Assembly (NCBI RefSeq): GCF_008370685.1
Contig: NZ_VTZU01000014.1
Span: 40,240 to 104,239 of the forward strand
Origin: Aquimarina sp. RZ0
Lineage (GTDB): Bacteria > Bacteroidota > Bacteroidia > Flavobacteriales > Flavobacteriaceae
Reading direction: 5' to 3'
DNA length: 64,000 nucleotides
Position 1 is the stretch's first letter; each line of letters begins with the position of its first letter. The position numbers and the translations under genes are program-made. Shown here piece after piece: positions 45,446 to 55,136 of the stretch. The notes beneath the pieces are model-generated. The model saw only the letters and a program-made list of their open reading frames with translations, was not told the DNA's origin and made no database searches.

Positions 45446-47365
45446 TTATTTGTAAGCATAAAGTGTCAAAAACTGAGGGTTATTATACGTCAACCCTCTT
45501 GATAAACATTCTACATATATGTAGTGCAGTCCTTCTTCTTTAAATTTTAAACTGGTCTCATAAATCCCTTTGGATTCAGACTCTTTTACTATCAATGAAT
45601 GGTGTCCTCTTCCTCCACTATTCATAGTCATTATTCTAACATCTCTCAACTCTGAAACTTTTTTCTGTGTATTGATATCAAATAATTCAAAGATTACAGA
45701 AACTTCATTCTCTATTTTAGGATGGGTATTGGGAGATAAATAGTTTATCGATAATGATCCCAAACTATTTTTTAAACGTTCCTTTTCTTTTTCTTTATTG
45801 GGTAGTACAGTCACGGGAAAACATTCCATAAAAGAGGGAACATCCATGAAAAGACTTACTTCATAATCTCCCGGGGTTCTTAATTGAACTGTTGTTTCAT
45901 ATGTTCCCGGTGTAACCTCTTCAATGCTTTTATCAATAGCTAATACCGCTTTAGGTCTTTTCCCGTAGGTGCTAAAATGTCCGCTGGGGGCAGCCATTCC
46001 TTCAGTATAATAGTAAATGGATTTATCCAGGTAATTAGAAACCAATACGGCATTGGCTCCAGGTGCTTGCACAATGCCTGGAGCATCATTTATAGCAGCT
46101 CCCAGTGCAGGAGGGTTTTGTCCTCCACTAAAATCAATTAATGGAACTTCTGTTCCTTCTTTTCCAATAACATCCAGGGGGATCATCCATACTGTTTCAC
46201 TACCTAAATGTCTAACATAGGCAAGTTCATCAGAAAAACTTACCTCATCTGGTTGTTCATCTACATCGGCAGATTGTACAATCCTATTCGTAGCAACATC
46301 CAAAATATGTATCATATGCTTTTCTGGGTTTAAAATAAAACCAAGTCTGCCGTCTGGTGCAAAAGTTATTTTATTTACTCCTTTTGTCGTTTGGATGTTT
46401 TCAATAATCTGATGCGTTTTACTATCTATAACTGTGACCATCGAACTTATTTTATTTACCACATACAATGCATCTGCTTTATGAGAATAGTCTAATGATA
46501 TTGGCGCATCCGGAACCAGAATATCTTTTACTTTTTTAAGAGATTGAATATCGATTACAGAGATAGTTCTACTGCTTTGATTGGATATATACACATATTT
46601 ATTAGTATCACCTGTGACAATATCGTGTGCTCCGCTTCCTGTTTGAATATTTGTTACGAGTATTTTTTTTTCAGTATCAATTACAGCTACTCCCGAGGTG
46701 GTTTCAAACTTTCCCGGATTATCATAGGTTACCCATAAGTACCGTTCATCTTTTTGTAAAATAATATCTTTAGGTTGTCCAGGTATTTCAACATTGTATG
46801 TATTCTTCATATCTGAAGTATTTATAAATGCTACCTGATTAGTATCCGGCATGGATACATATACCATTGTTTGATTCTCTTTTACCACCCAATCATATCC
46901 CGTACTGGGGATTTGTATTTGGGTTAATAATTGTGATCCTCCAAAATTAAATAGAGGATCAACCACATTAATAGTATTGTCATCATTTAATGTTAAGACA
47001 TAATAGACATTAAGATCCAATTCTGGTCGGGATAGTAATCCTCCTTCTATAAAAGAAACAATTTTTTTACCGCAATCTACAGACTTCTTTTTATTCACTT
47101 TATCCATCCAAGCGGCAGGAAAAGAGCCTGAAAGTGGTTTTCCTGTAATGGTATCAGAAATTTTAAACTGAAATACTAAATGATCACCTTCCTTAAACTC
47201 TCCATCAACTTTATCCTTCGCAAGATGTGCTAGTGAAAAATCTACTTTGATACCTTCTTTGACCACTGATTTATGATAAGATCCCTGAGCTATTATCAAC
47301 TCTGAAAACAGGAAGCAGTATACAAGATATCTCCAGTTCGTTTGATTTATTTTGAAATTCATCAT
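45446..47365 (-). CDS. exported YVTN-type beta-propeller protein
   Basis: A 639-residue protein; the ATG at 47365 or 47362 is preferred to the TTG at 47380, giving signal MMNFKINQTNWRYLVYCFLFSELIIAQ. A beta-sandwich region (about 30-130) precedes a seven-blade YVTN/YncE-like propeller (about 135-400, with MVYVSMPDTNQVAFINT, YVYISNQSSRTISVIDIQSLK and ALYVVNKISSMVTVIDSK). The remaining 240 residues form two beta-sandwich modules. Similar propellers accompany quinoprotein or copper oxidases and may bind or shuttle substrates. It lies 15 nt downstream of the multicopper oxidase gene and is surely cotranscribed. Confidence 0.85.
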   Translation of the reverse strand: MMNFKINQTNWRYLVYCFLFSELIIAQGSYHKSVVKEGIKVDFSLAHLAKDKVDGEFKEGDHLVFQFKISDTITGKPLSGSFPAAWMDKVNKKKSVDCGKKIVSFIEGGLLSRPELDLNVYYVLTLNDDNTINVVDPLFNFGGSQLLTQIQIPSTGYDWVVKENQTMVYVSMPDTNQVAFINTSDMKNTYNVEIPGQPKDIILQKDERYLWVTYDNPGKFETTSGVAVIDTEKKILVTNIQTGSGAHDIVTGDTNKYVYISNQSSRTISVIDIQSLKKVKDILVPDAPISLDYSHKADALYVVNKISSMVTVIDSKTHQIIENIQTTKGVNKITFAPDGRLGFILNPEKHMIHILDVATNRIVQSADVDEQPDEVSFSDELAYVRHLGSETVWMIPLDVIGKEGTEVPLIDFSGGQNPPALGAAINDAPGIVQAPGANAVLVSNYLDKSIYYYTEGMAAPSGHFSTYGKRPKAVLAIDKSIEEVTPGTYETTVQLRTPGDYEVSLFMDVPSFMECFPVTVLPNKEKEKERLKNSLGSLSINYLSPNTHPKIENEVSVIFELFDINTQKKVSELRDVRIMTMNSGGRGHHSLIVKESESKGIYETSLKFKEEGLHYIYVECLSRGLTYNNPQFLTLYAYK

Positions 47366-47380
47366 CGGTATATATTTCAA

Positions 47381-50300
47381 TTAATTCATTTTCACTTTCT
47401 TACTTTCTACACGATCGGGTTTTACACCAGCTTCTTGAAGAAGTGGATGTATCCTTTTTTGTATTACTTTAGAAATAAGTCTGTTAGATTTTTCTATACG
47501 TTCTAATGATTTTTTATCTGCTTTTAATATGGCTCCTTCAGAAGATACTATCTCAAAACCACTTGCTATGGTCTTATTACTTATGTTTTTAAATTCCCAG
47601 CTTCCAGTTCCATTAGGATTCAATTCTTTTTTTGATATTTGTTTTCCATTCGCTTTTAATAAAACGTACTCTGGTAACTTTCCTGTCGATGGATCAACAG
47701 AAGCTATTCCAGAAACAGCAGTTTTTCCTTTTTTGATTTGTACGTTTTCTACATAGAGATAATCAGAATCATCGGTAACTGTCATAATTCCCCAAATACC
47801 TCCATTAAAACTTTGATTGAGCATACTACTATACAAATAATCTCCTGTCACCTTATTATCACCTCCTGCACTATTAATCAATAAATCAAAACTGTTTAAC
47901 GGGCCAACTTGATCTCTAAACCCGAACCATTGTGATGTATCATTATATCCTAATTGGGTAGAATTATCGGTATAAGGTTCTTCCTGCCATATATGTCCGT
48001 GTAGATTAAAGGTTTCTGTTTTTCCATTACCTCCAGGATGTAGTAGGCGAAGACGTAGCGGAACGCCTGCTTTTGCTATAAAGTGAGGAGTTGCAGGGTA
48101 ATAACCATCACCAGAACTATCATTAGAAGTAATTCCTGCTAAATCATTAGTATTTAGATTGTTATTATTCTTTGGATCAGGTAACCTACTTTGCATAGGT
48201 TCTGATCTATAATTAAGAGCATAGGACACTATTCCAAAACCTGCAGTATCTGTTGAATCTGTAGCCACAGTAATATTATCCTGAAATTGCATTACGAACT
48301 CACGGAATAATAGTTTTTGCTCGCTATCATAAATATTAGCAGAATGAGATGAGTTTATATCTTCTACCCATGTAGTTCCTTCTGGTTCTATAATGAGAGC
48401 TCCGAACAACCCTTTTACATATTGTTCCAGAGGATCAGGAGCGGAAAGGACGACTGATCCAAATTCGACAGGAATTGGAGTGTTGCCTTGCCATTTTCCT
48501 GCATACCATTCATAAGTTCTGCTATTTCCAATAGATACAGTCTGAGATTGATTAAGTCCTATATTGGCTCCATCATTTTTTCCAACATCATAAGATAACA
48601 ATTCTGCGTGCAATCCAACATCAGAAGAAGCAACTAAACTCGTACTTATCCCTTTTCCACTTTTACTTTTATAACTATAGGTACCAGGATTAGTTTGGAA
48701 CCCTTTGGTAATCTTATTGGTAAGATTTACAACTACACATTCTCCAGCATTCGCTCTCAATACTAAGGGCTCCTGTTTCCAGGTTTTGGAAGCCAGTTGT
48801 TCATCTTTTATAAACACAATCGCATCATCTTCCTTATTACCAAATCGTTCATTATACACAAGAACTCCCCCTAATTGATCTACAGAAATAGCAGTTACAT
48901 TAAAAGTTCTCTTAGTAGCTTCAGCAGGACAACCGCAATTCTTAGGCAAAGATTTTATCGGATCTGTTAAAACATTATTATTTGGTAGCGGTACAATATC
49001 TGTTTGCGCAGTATCATATGCACGCATCAATCCCCAAAGACCAGCCTGTCTGCCCGTAGCATCTGCACTCGCTTCATATAGATAATCTGTAAATTCATTA
49101 GTGTTGACTGTTTTATCAGTTACAGGTAATTGAAAATTCATCTCGAAATGTTCTGATAACCCCATATTTTGAGTAGATCGTAAACCAGAGTTTTGATTAG
49201 AAGGTTCAAAAAGCCAGTTAACTCCGTGTACATTGAAGAAGTGTGAAGTTACATGTGCGCCTACTAGAGTTCTGATTTGGATTTTGTCATTTTCATATGC
49301 TCTAAACAGGGGAGTATATGGATCGCCTGGTTGCATGCCTGCTCCTATAGGATTTACCGGAAACCTAAAAGTATTACTCCCCGGAATTAAAAAACCTCCT
49401 ACTGGTTGTGTGTTAAAGGCCGGATCTGCTCTGTTAGTCATTGAGCTATATACATAAGCTAAATTCCCGGCAGGGTTAGGAGCCTGTGTATAATTGCCAC
49501 TAGCATTAGGTGTAGATGCTCGCAGTGGTAGTGGTTCATTTCTATAATTCATAGAATATGTACCTCTAAAACCAAATGATACTAATTCAGGATATGCCTG
49601 ATTACTAATAACTTTATCAGGATCCATCCATCCCGTATATGCATTAACTGAATCAATGAATTGTACTTTTGCTTGTCCAGAATAATCTTTAGGAAATTTT
49701 GGATAAACATCAGGAGTTTCTCTACTATCTGGTAAATATGCTTGTTGCGTATCCTGAAATTCTAACATAAATTCTCGATAACTCTCTTCTGTGTTTTCTG
49801 TTATAATATTTGCTTGCCAACTTGTAGGGCCTCCATCACTTACTTCTCGCTGCATTCCATTTACGGTAATGGGACGTTTTACTCCATTGTTTGCGATACC
49901 CAAAGGTTCTCCTGTAATCGGGTTTATCCATCTTGATTTAAAAGGTTCTATTAATAGCCCTGCATACAGTCCGATCTGTTGATGAGTTGAAGGGCCAAAA
50001 TGATCATGAGTAAATACCGTTCTAAGTGTTCGATCTTCACCTCTGTTATTTAATAATGGATCCGAATACCATCGTTGAATCGTAGTTTGTGCTCCTTTCC
50101 AATCTTGTCCCTCAGGAGCATTACCCCATATTGGATTTGGTTCATGTGGGGTTAATAGATTTTCATTAACTGAGTAAGAAGCTACATCTGTAATTGGTTT
50201 TCCTGGTTGATATACATAGGTATATCTCTTTCCTCCATCATTGATTGCATCAATACGATGTGTTACCATATCAGGAGCGAGTGTTCCATCTTCATAATTC

Positions 50301-52975
50301 CATCCGTTTGCAGCTCCATCAGAAGAAGTAACATCAAATTTTACCAAGTGAATATGTTGTCCAATAATATCTGTTGGAGTACGCACTTGATAGTCATCTA
50401 GTTCATAATACTCAGGAATTAAATTGGTATGCCAAAATTCTATATATTCTCTGGAGTTCGCTCTAAAATAAAATGGTTCAGGAGGTTTTTCACCCTGAAT
50501 ATTAGAAGATACATCTCCCCATAGTGAAATAATTCTTTGTTGAGGATAATGCCAACCCTTTTTATTAAGAACGACATCTAGTTGAATATTTGCTGCCTTA
50601 TACGTTCTTTTTGTACCTACTTTATTACCGTTAAGATCCACTGCTGGGTCAGCAAATGGAGCACCTGATACCGGAGGCAAACCGTTTAGGATAAAAGTCG
50701 CGCTATCACCTTCTGGAGTCATCGTTGCATGATTTCGTATCGCATGAGTTGCCATGGCTACTTTTTCTACTTCTGTACCATCTTCTGGTAACTCAATAAT
50801 TTCAATCTCTTCTATAATTTTTGTCCAGTCATAAGGGGTATGATTTTCAAAAGGAACAGCTGCTTGATAGATTACATTTCTGGGAAGTCCTCCATTAAGG
50901 GGGCCATACCCAATAGAATCTCCTACGGCATTATAGATGGCTCCTTTTGCAAAATCCAGCGGAGGATGTGGTGGTCTGCTTCCTGAAACTCCTGGTATAA
51001 AAAATGGAAATCCTGGATTTCTTGTAAGATCATCTATGACTATTTCTCCATCCTCTATATGAATTTTAGAAGGTACTGGAGCCATCGCTCTTTTTGGGAT
51101 AGGAACTAATCCAGGGATAGGAGTTCCTGCCGATATTTCACCATCCGGTAACGCTCTGGAATTTGATGCTGCGATTCCATTAGCATCTAATTTTGTTCCT
51201 AGTTCTAATACATCGTGTACTCGCCACATGGCCCACATACCCTGTGCAAAATGAGGATAGAAATGACAGTGAAAAATTTGATCTCCTACGGTTTTATTTA
51301 AATTTCCACTCCCGTTATATACCATTTCTAAGGTATAAGATGATCCGGGATTGATTGTTTGACTATCTAGATAATGCCCTTCATCACTATTAGGAGAGTG
51401 TAACCATTGATGTGCATGCTGATGATGCACGTGCGTAAGACCTGCTCCCGCATGAGTAACTCTAAATTTTACGTGATCATTCATATAACTATGATACACA
51501 TTAGACGGATCATCAGGATATAATACTTTTTTAGCTTTAGGTATTTTAAGAGGTTCTAATTGTATAGAATCTGCTGGATTAGAATTTTTCAGGAACTGAT
51601 TCTGTTGTGTAACATTCTGTGCAGTGATAGATGCAGAATTTGCAGGAATGTCGACGATAGTAGACGGATCTCCAACTGACCAGGAACTTAGAAAGAACTC
51701 TTCATAGGCACAATCATCACAATCTGCCATCGGTCCTACTCCAATTCTATTGGCATAAATCTCAGCTCCAATCCCTCCCGATCCATAATTTATGGAAAAA
51801 TTATCTTTTCCGGTTGCTAATGTGTTTTTAAGAGCCAGACTATCTCCTCCAAATTTGTTGGCAAAATTATTATCCTGATAGAATATAGGAAATGCTTGTA
51901 CAGTCCACGGTGATTCATGATAATGAATTCCAAACTCACGATAAGGTCTTCTTCTGTCTGGAGAAGCAGGAACCTCAAAAAAAGAAGGGCTTTCTCCCGT
52001 GAAATCTCCCGCATCTGGACCTGTAATTATCGCTGTTAAATCCGTATGAACTATGGTTCTGGTTACACTACCATCAGCATGTTCCTGTTCTGTATACATT
52101 TTTAAGATTGGCTTTCCATTAGCATCTTTCTTATTGTAATCTATAATAGGAAATGTCCTTTCCATATCATAAATATTGGATACATCACTTTTCTTTACGC
52201 GGATATTTGGTGTGTTAGCATATTCTGAAAGTTGTTCATAATGTGTAATCGTTTTATCTAAATCTTCTTCAGTAACCTGACTTCGATACCATTCAGCCCC
52301 TTCTGGTTGTACATTTAGAGTACCGAATAAACCATTCGTTAATTGTCCTCCAGCTTGTCCTCCAGGGGCAACAGTTGCTCCTGTACTATATAACATAAAG
52401 GTTCCTTCTTCTGGCACTCTTACTATATATTCCTTTGTCTCTCCTGGATTAGCTAAGCTAGAATCATTAGCTCCTGACCAGCTACCATCAGAACTAATGT
52501 TATTAGCCATTTCTGTTCCAAGGATATGGACTCCTGCAGCTCTGGTCATTGGGTAAATTCCTGCTGCTTGACTTTGATCCACAGTCCCCGGTTGGGCTGT
52601 TCCATATGCATTCACAATTTCGTTACTATTATAAGGAGCTAATAAATTGGTGAATTTTATCTTTAATATGTTTCCTTTATTGGCCCTTAGAACTATTGGC
52701 CGTGGTCTTTTATCAGATCTAAGCCGCACTTTTCCAAGAATAGTACCAGGAACTGGATAGGTGATATCTGTATCCAGATCACTTATTAAGGCAAATACCA
52801 TCCCGGTAGGTTGTGCTGCTCCTAATCTATTGTACATAAATGGCTGATTGATTGCAGCCATTTCTACATAGACCGTATCTTGTATTTGTGCCTGTGCCAG
52901 ATCCGTTATGCCAATACAAAATATGATTATACAGACTTTTAAAAAATTGGTGGGTCTAAGAATTGAAACTACCAT
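47381..52975 (-). CDS. giant exported multicopper oxidase (MnxG/ceruloplasmin-like)
   Basis: An 1864-residue exported protein with signal MVVSILRPTNFLKVCIIIFCIGITDLAQAQ. It contains at least six cupredoxin-like blocks. Copper motifs are HxH at 351-353 (HYH), a His cluster at 515-522 (HVHHQHAH), HCH at 569-571 with His575 and Met580 (HCHFYPHFAQGM, the complete type 1 plus type 3 motif), HIH at 874-876, HDH at 990-992 with His998 (THDHFGPSTHQQ), plus HFFNVHG at 1245-1250 and HGH at 1659-1661. The HCH site is internal, not C-terminal as in laccases. That, and the size, recall the MnxG class of Mn(II)-oxidising and ceruloplasmin-like oxidases. The C-terminal part (residues 1400-1864) repeats N-terminal features without full ligand sets. 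It heads the operon. The substrate (Mn, Fe, organic) cannot be read. Confidence 0.9.
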   Translation of the reverse strand: MVVSILRPTNFLKVCIIIFCIGITDLAQAQIQDTVYVEMAAINQPFMYNRLGAAQPTGMVFALISDLDTDITYPVPGTILGKVRLRSDKRPRPIVLRANKGNILKIKFTNLLAPYNSNEIVNAYGTAQPGTVDQSQAAGIYPMTRAAGVHILGTEMANNISSDGSWSGANDSSLANPGETKEYIVRVPEEGTFMLYSTGATVAPGGQAGGQLTNGLFGTLNVQPEGAEWYRSQVTEEDLDKTITHYEQLSEYANTPNIRVKKSDVSNIYDMERTFPIIDYNKKDANGKPILKMYTEQEHADGSVTRTIVHTDLTAIITGPDAGDFTGESPSFFEVPASPDRRRPYREFGIHYHESPWTVQAFPIFYQDNNFANKFGGDSLALKNTLATGKDNFSINYGSGGIGAEIYANRIGVGPMADCDDCAYEEFFLSSWSVGDPSTIVDIPANSASITAQNVTQQNQFLKNSNPADSIQLEPLKIPKAKKVLYPDDPSNVYHSYMNDHVKFRVTHAGAGLTHVHHQHAHQWLHSPNSDEGHYLDSQTINPGSSYTLEMVYNGSGNLNKTVGDQIFHCHFYPHFAQGMWAMWRVHDVLELGTKLDANGIAASNSRALPDGEISAGTPIPGLVPIPKRAMAPVPSKIHIEDGEIVIDDLTRNPGFPFFIPGVSGSRPPHPPLDFAKGAIYNAVGDSIGYGPLNGGLPRNVIYQAAVPFENHTPYDWTKIIEEIEIIELPEDGTEVEKVAMATHAIRNHATMTPEGDSATFILNGLPPVSGAPFADPAVDLNGNKVGTKRTYKAANIQLDVVLNKKGWHYPQQRIISLWGDVSSNIQGEKPPEPFYFRANSREYIEFWHTNLIPEYYELDDYQVRTPTDIIGQHIHLVKFDVTSSDGAANGWNYEDGTLAPDMVTHRIDAINDGGKRYTYVYQPGKPITDVASYSVNENLLTPHEPNPIWGNAPEGQDWKGAQTTIQRWYSDPLLNNRGEDRTLRTVFTHDHFGPSTHQQIGLYAGLLIEPFKSRWINPITGEPLGIANNGVKRPITVNGMQREVSDGGPTSWQANIITENTEESYREFMLEFQDTQQAYLPDSRETPDVYPKFPKDYSGQAKVQFIDSVNAYTGWMDPDKVISNQAYPELVSFGFRGTYSMNYRNEPLPLRASTPNASGNYTQAPNPAGNLAYVYSSMTNRADPAFNTQPVGGFLIPGSNTFRFPVNPIGAGMQPGDPYTPLFRAYENDKIQIRTLVGAHVTSHFFNVHGVNWLFEPSNQNSGLRSTQNMGLSEHFEMNFQLPVTDKTVNTNEFTDYLYEASADATGRQAGLWGLMRAYDTAQTDIVPLPNNNVLTDPIKSLPKNCGCPAEATKRTFNVTAISVDQLGGVLVYNERFGNKEDDAIVFIKDEQLASKTWKQEPLVLRANAGECVVVNLTNKITKGFQTNPGTYSYKSKSGKGISTSLVASSDVGLHAELLSYDVGKNDGANIGLNQSQTVSIGNSRTYEWYAGKWQGNTPIPVEFGSVVLSAPDPLEQYVKGLFGALIIEPEGTTWVEDINSSHSANIYDSEQKLLFREFVMQFQDNITVATDSTDTAGFGIVSYALNYRSEPMQSRLPDPKNNNNLNTNDLAGITSNDSSGDGYYPATPHFIAKAGVPLRLRLLHPGGNGKTETFNLHGHIWQEEPYTDNSTQLGYNDTSQWFGFRDQVGPLNSFDLLINSAGGDNKVTGDYLYSSMLNQSFNGGIWGIMTVTDDSDYLYVENVQIKKGKTAVSGIASVDPSTGKLPEYVLLKANGKQISKKELNPNGTGSWEFKNISNKTIASGFEIVSSEGAILKADKKSLERIEKSNRLISKVIQKRIHPLLQEAGVKPDRVESKKVKMN

Positions 52976-53069
52976 AATTTTTGATTTACGTTATTATATT
53001 GATTGCGAATATTTATAAATAGCATGTATCGATTATTTTATAAGTTTTCAATCATATGAATGGACCGAA

Positions 53070-53096
53070 AATCTAATCAAACAATTTGATTAGATT
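53070..53096. promoter_or_regulatory. candidate operator palindrome of the multicopper operon
   Basis: Perfect 12-bp arms AATCTAATCAAA and TTTGATTAGATT with a 3-bp centre, 95-121 bp upstream of the oxidase ATG. There is no T tract, so it fits a dimeric regulator site better than a terminator. The regulator is not identifiable. Confidence 0.5.
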
Positions 53097-53523
53097 GATC
53101 AATTATATTTAATAGTAAATTCTTGTTTGGGGTATATTTATTTTAACAAATACTGCTAAGAATAGTCTGAAATAATATATGAAATCCTTGATTTAAAAAG
53201 AACAAGAATCATAATTCACTATGCTAAATATAGCCAGAAAATCAATTCATTTACACCCGTATAAATACCTGTTTTTTAATAATTTACATTGATTTTAATC
53301 CTTTATTTTAATAAGGGTTAACCGCAATAAAGAGGTGTATGAGTTTCAATTTCTGAAAATTTTAATTAGAAGATTTAGAGGGAATGTTTAATGACCTGAT
53401 GAATTCTAGGTATACAGAATATTAAATCCGTTTTTATGCCTTTTGAACTTGGTTATGAAATTTGAAAAGATAATAAAGAGTTAGATTTTACAGTGGTTTC
53501 AGGCTATAATAAATTTTCTAAAA

Positions 53524-53562
53524 ATATACATGGTATTAAAAGGTATATAATACCATGTATAT
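53524..53562. repeat. perfect 15-bp hairpin
   Basis: ATATACATGGTATTA and TAATACCATGTATAT flank AAAGGTATA. AT-rich and without a downstream T run. It could be a regulator site, a structured RNA stem or a transposon relic. Confidence 0.5.
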
Positions 53563-53759
53563 TGGGTGTGCGAGAAGTTTTCCGAGAAACATGCAGGTTT
53601 TAAGCAACAAGCTTCGCTATCTTCAAAAAAAATTATCAAAATGGGAATCTAACCCTCAATCCATTGGGATTAATAGTTGACCGCAATGTAAAAAGATGTC
53701 TGAATTCTTCATTTTTTTACCTTTAAACTGCACAATCTAGATGGACAAGATATCTCTTA

Positions 53760-53919
53760 TACGATTTATAACTAAAAATTTCGCATATTCATCGTTTCTT
53801 TTTCCTTTCTACTTCATTTAAAAAATAAACCGTAGCTATAGCTATGCTTGATTTTTTTGTCTTGTATAAAGAAAAAATAATTCAATGAATTTATACGAAT
53901 TTTTTAATCACAAATCGTA
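53760..53919. mobile_element. 160-bp MITE-like element, copy 2
   Basis: Same 160-bp sequence as the insertion in the BNR pseudogene with 3 substitutions, same orientation. It is flanked by TTA on both sides (53757-53759 and 53920-53922), a 3-bp target-site duplication different from the TCA at copy 1. This shows two independent insertions of one mobile unit. Confidence 0.92.
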
Positions 53920-53993
53920 TTACGTATACGATTACAAATCAAATATAAAAGAACCGGTTTTAAACGCAGGTAAAACAAATCGAGCTTTGTAAA

Positions 53994-54086
53994 TGCTACA
54001 CGATATTAAATGACAATTATTAAATAAGATAACATTTGTAAACACAATGCTTATTCGTGATTTATGTCATTTAATATCAGGTAGCA
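53994..54086. repeat. 93-bp structure with 22-bp inverted arms
   Basis: TGCTACACGATATTAAATGACA (in two blocks, 53994-54015) pairs with 54065-54086 (TGTCATTTAATATCAGGTAGCA) at 20 of 22 positions. The interior has no ORF. It could be a folded RNA, an old insertion with terminal repeats, or a protein-binding site. Confidence 0.5.
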
Positions 54087-54221
54087 TAGTGAATATAAGA
54101 TGAGTTCATTGTAAATTTTACAATTTAAAAAGTTATGCTTCAAGAAATCGTGATAGCATTGTTTTTTGAATACTTTAGGGCTTATATAACCTTCACTAAT
54201 ACTATTTTAGAACTACTATTT

Positions 54222-55088
54222 TTACAAAAAACTATTCTTAATCTCATTTACTAACTTAGTCCCATCTGGATCTGCTTGCGTTTTTAACATACAAAAATCT
54301 TCTGCCCACTTTGAAGTACGTACCCGTAAAGGTGGATTCTCATTTTGCGCTACTTCCAGAGCTATTCCAGCCACTTCTAGTCCAGTTTGATATACTTGTT
54401 CTTTGCTCTCATTCGCTCGTTGTTGATTACCAGCCATGTATCTCTCAAAAATAGGTAGGTATTCTCCAGACGCTAATTTACCATCAACTGCTGTTTTTTC
54501 TACGGCAGAAGTCATAAATTCTGTTGCTATTCCTCCTGGTTCTACACAAGAAATTTTAATATTAAAAGCGTCACTGACATAGGTAGCAAGACTTTCCATA
54601 AAACCTTCTACAGCAAATTTTGCTCCGCAATATAATTCATTGAATGGTTGTCCCACTAAACCACCTACAGAGGTTATACTAATTATTTGACCTGACTTTT
54701 GTTTTCTCATAAAAGGTAAAACAGCTTGTGTACAAAACACAACCCCATGATAGTTTACATCTGTCACCCATCTTATTTCTTCCTCAGTCGATTGTTCTAT
54801 TGTTTTAGCAAATCCCGCTCCTGCATTATTAACCAACACGTCTATTCGTCCGTCTTTTTCTATAACGGTATTAACCGCAGATTGAATAGAACCAATATTT
54901 GTTACATCAAGAGGTAATAGTTCTATATTCAAGTTTTCTTCTTCAATTTTCTTTCTAAGGGCTTCTCCCTTCTCCAGATTCCGCATCGTGGCATATACCT
55001 TATAATTATTCTTTGCAAACAATATTGCACTTTCTAGTCCTACCCCAGTTGATGTTCCAGTAATTAATACATTTTTATTCATAATCAT
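54222..55088 (-). CDS. short-chain dehydrogenase/reductase
   Basis: A 288-residue classical SDR. It has the Rossmann loop TGTSTGVG (residues 9-16), NNAG at about 88, the Ser in SITSVGG, and the YCGAK active-site Tyr/Lys near 157-161; PGGIATEF follows. The usual cofactor is NADP(H), suggested by Arg in ATMRN at the end of the second strand. Substrate unknown. Upstream are a palindrome (55101-55116) and a TetR-type gene on the same strand, so it is probably the target of that repressor. A second start 6 nt downstream is equally possible. Confidence 0.93.
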   Translation of the reverse strand: MIMNKNVLITGTSTGVGLESAILFAKNNYKVYATMRNLEKGEALRKKIEEENLNIELLPLDVTNIGSIQSAVNTVIEKDGRIDVLVNNAGAGFAKTIEQSTEEEIRWVTDVNYHGVVFCTQAVLPFMRKQKSGQIISITSVGGLVGQPFNELYCGAKFAVEGFMESLATYVSDAFNIKISCVEPGGIATEFMTSAVEKTAVDGKLASGEYLPIFERYMAGNQQRANESKEQVYQTGLEVAGIALEVAQNENPPLRVRTSKWAEDFCMLKTQADPDGTKLVNEIKNSFL

Positions 55089-55100
55089 TGTTTTATATTA

Positions 55101-55116
55101 GAATGAATATTCATTC
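55101..55116. promoter_or_regulatory. TetR-type operator before the SDR gene
   Basis: The perfect palindrome GAATGAATATTCATTC, 13 bp before the SDR start, shares the GAATGA..TATTC core with the larger palindrome at the TetR gene. Confidence 0.7.
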
Positions 55117-55136
55117 CATAATTTATATAATTTTTT

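Larger units (their letters stand above)
52976..54221. other. 1.2-kb gene-free region upstream of the multicopper operon
   Basis: No ORF of credible composition on either strand. It holds, in order, a 27-bp palindrome near the operon start, an imperfect direct repeat of GTTRACCGCAAT (53327-53338 and 53676-53687), a perfect 15-bp hairpin, MITE copy 2, and a 93-bp inverted-repeat structure. These suggest regulatory DNA plus accumulated mobile sequence. Confidence 0.65.

Noticed and set aside
47381..52975. Firm assignment as a Mn(II) oxidase
   Set aside because: Size and internal HCH resemble MnxG, but substrate cannot be read from motifs. Iron, copper or organic oxidation remains possible.
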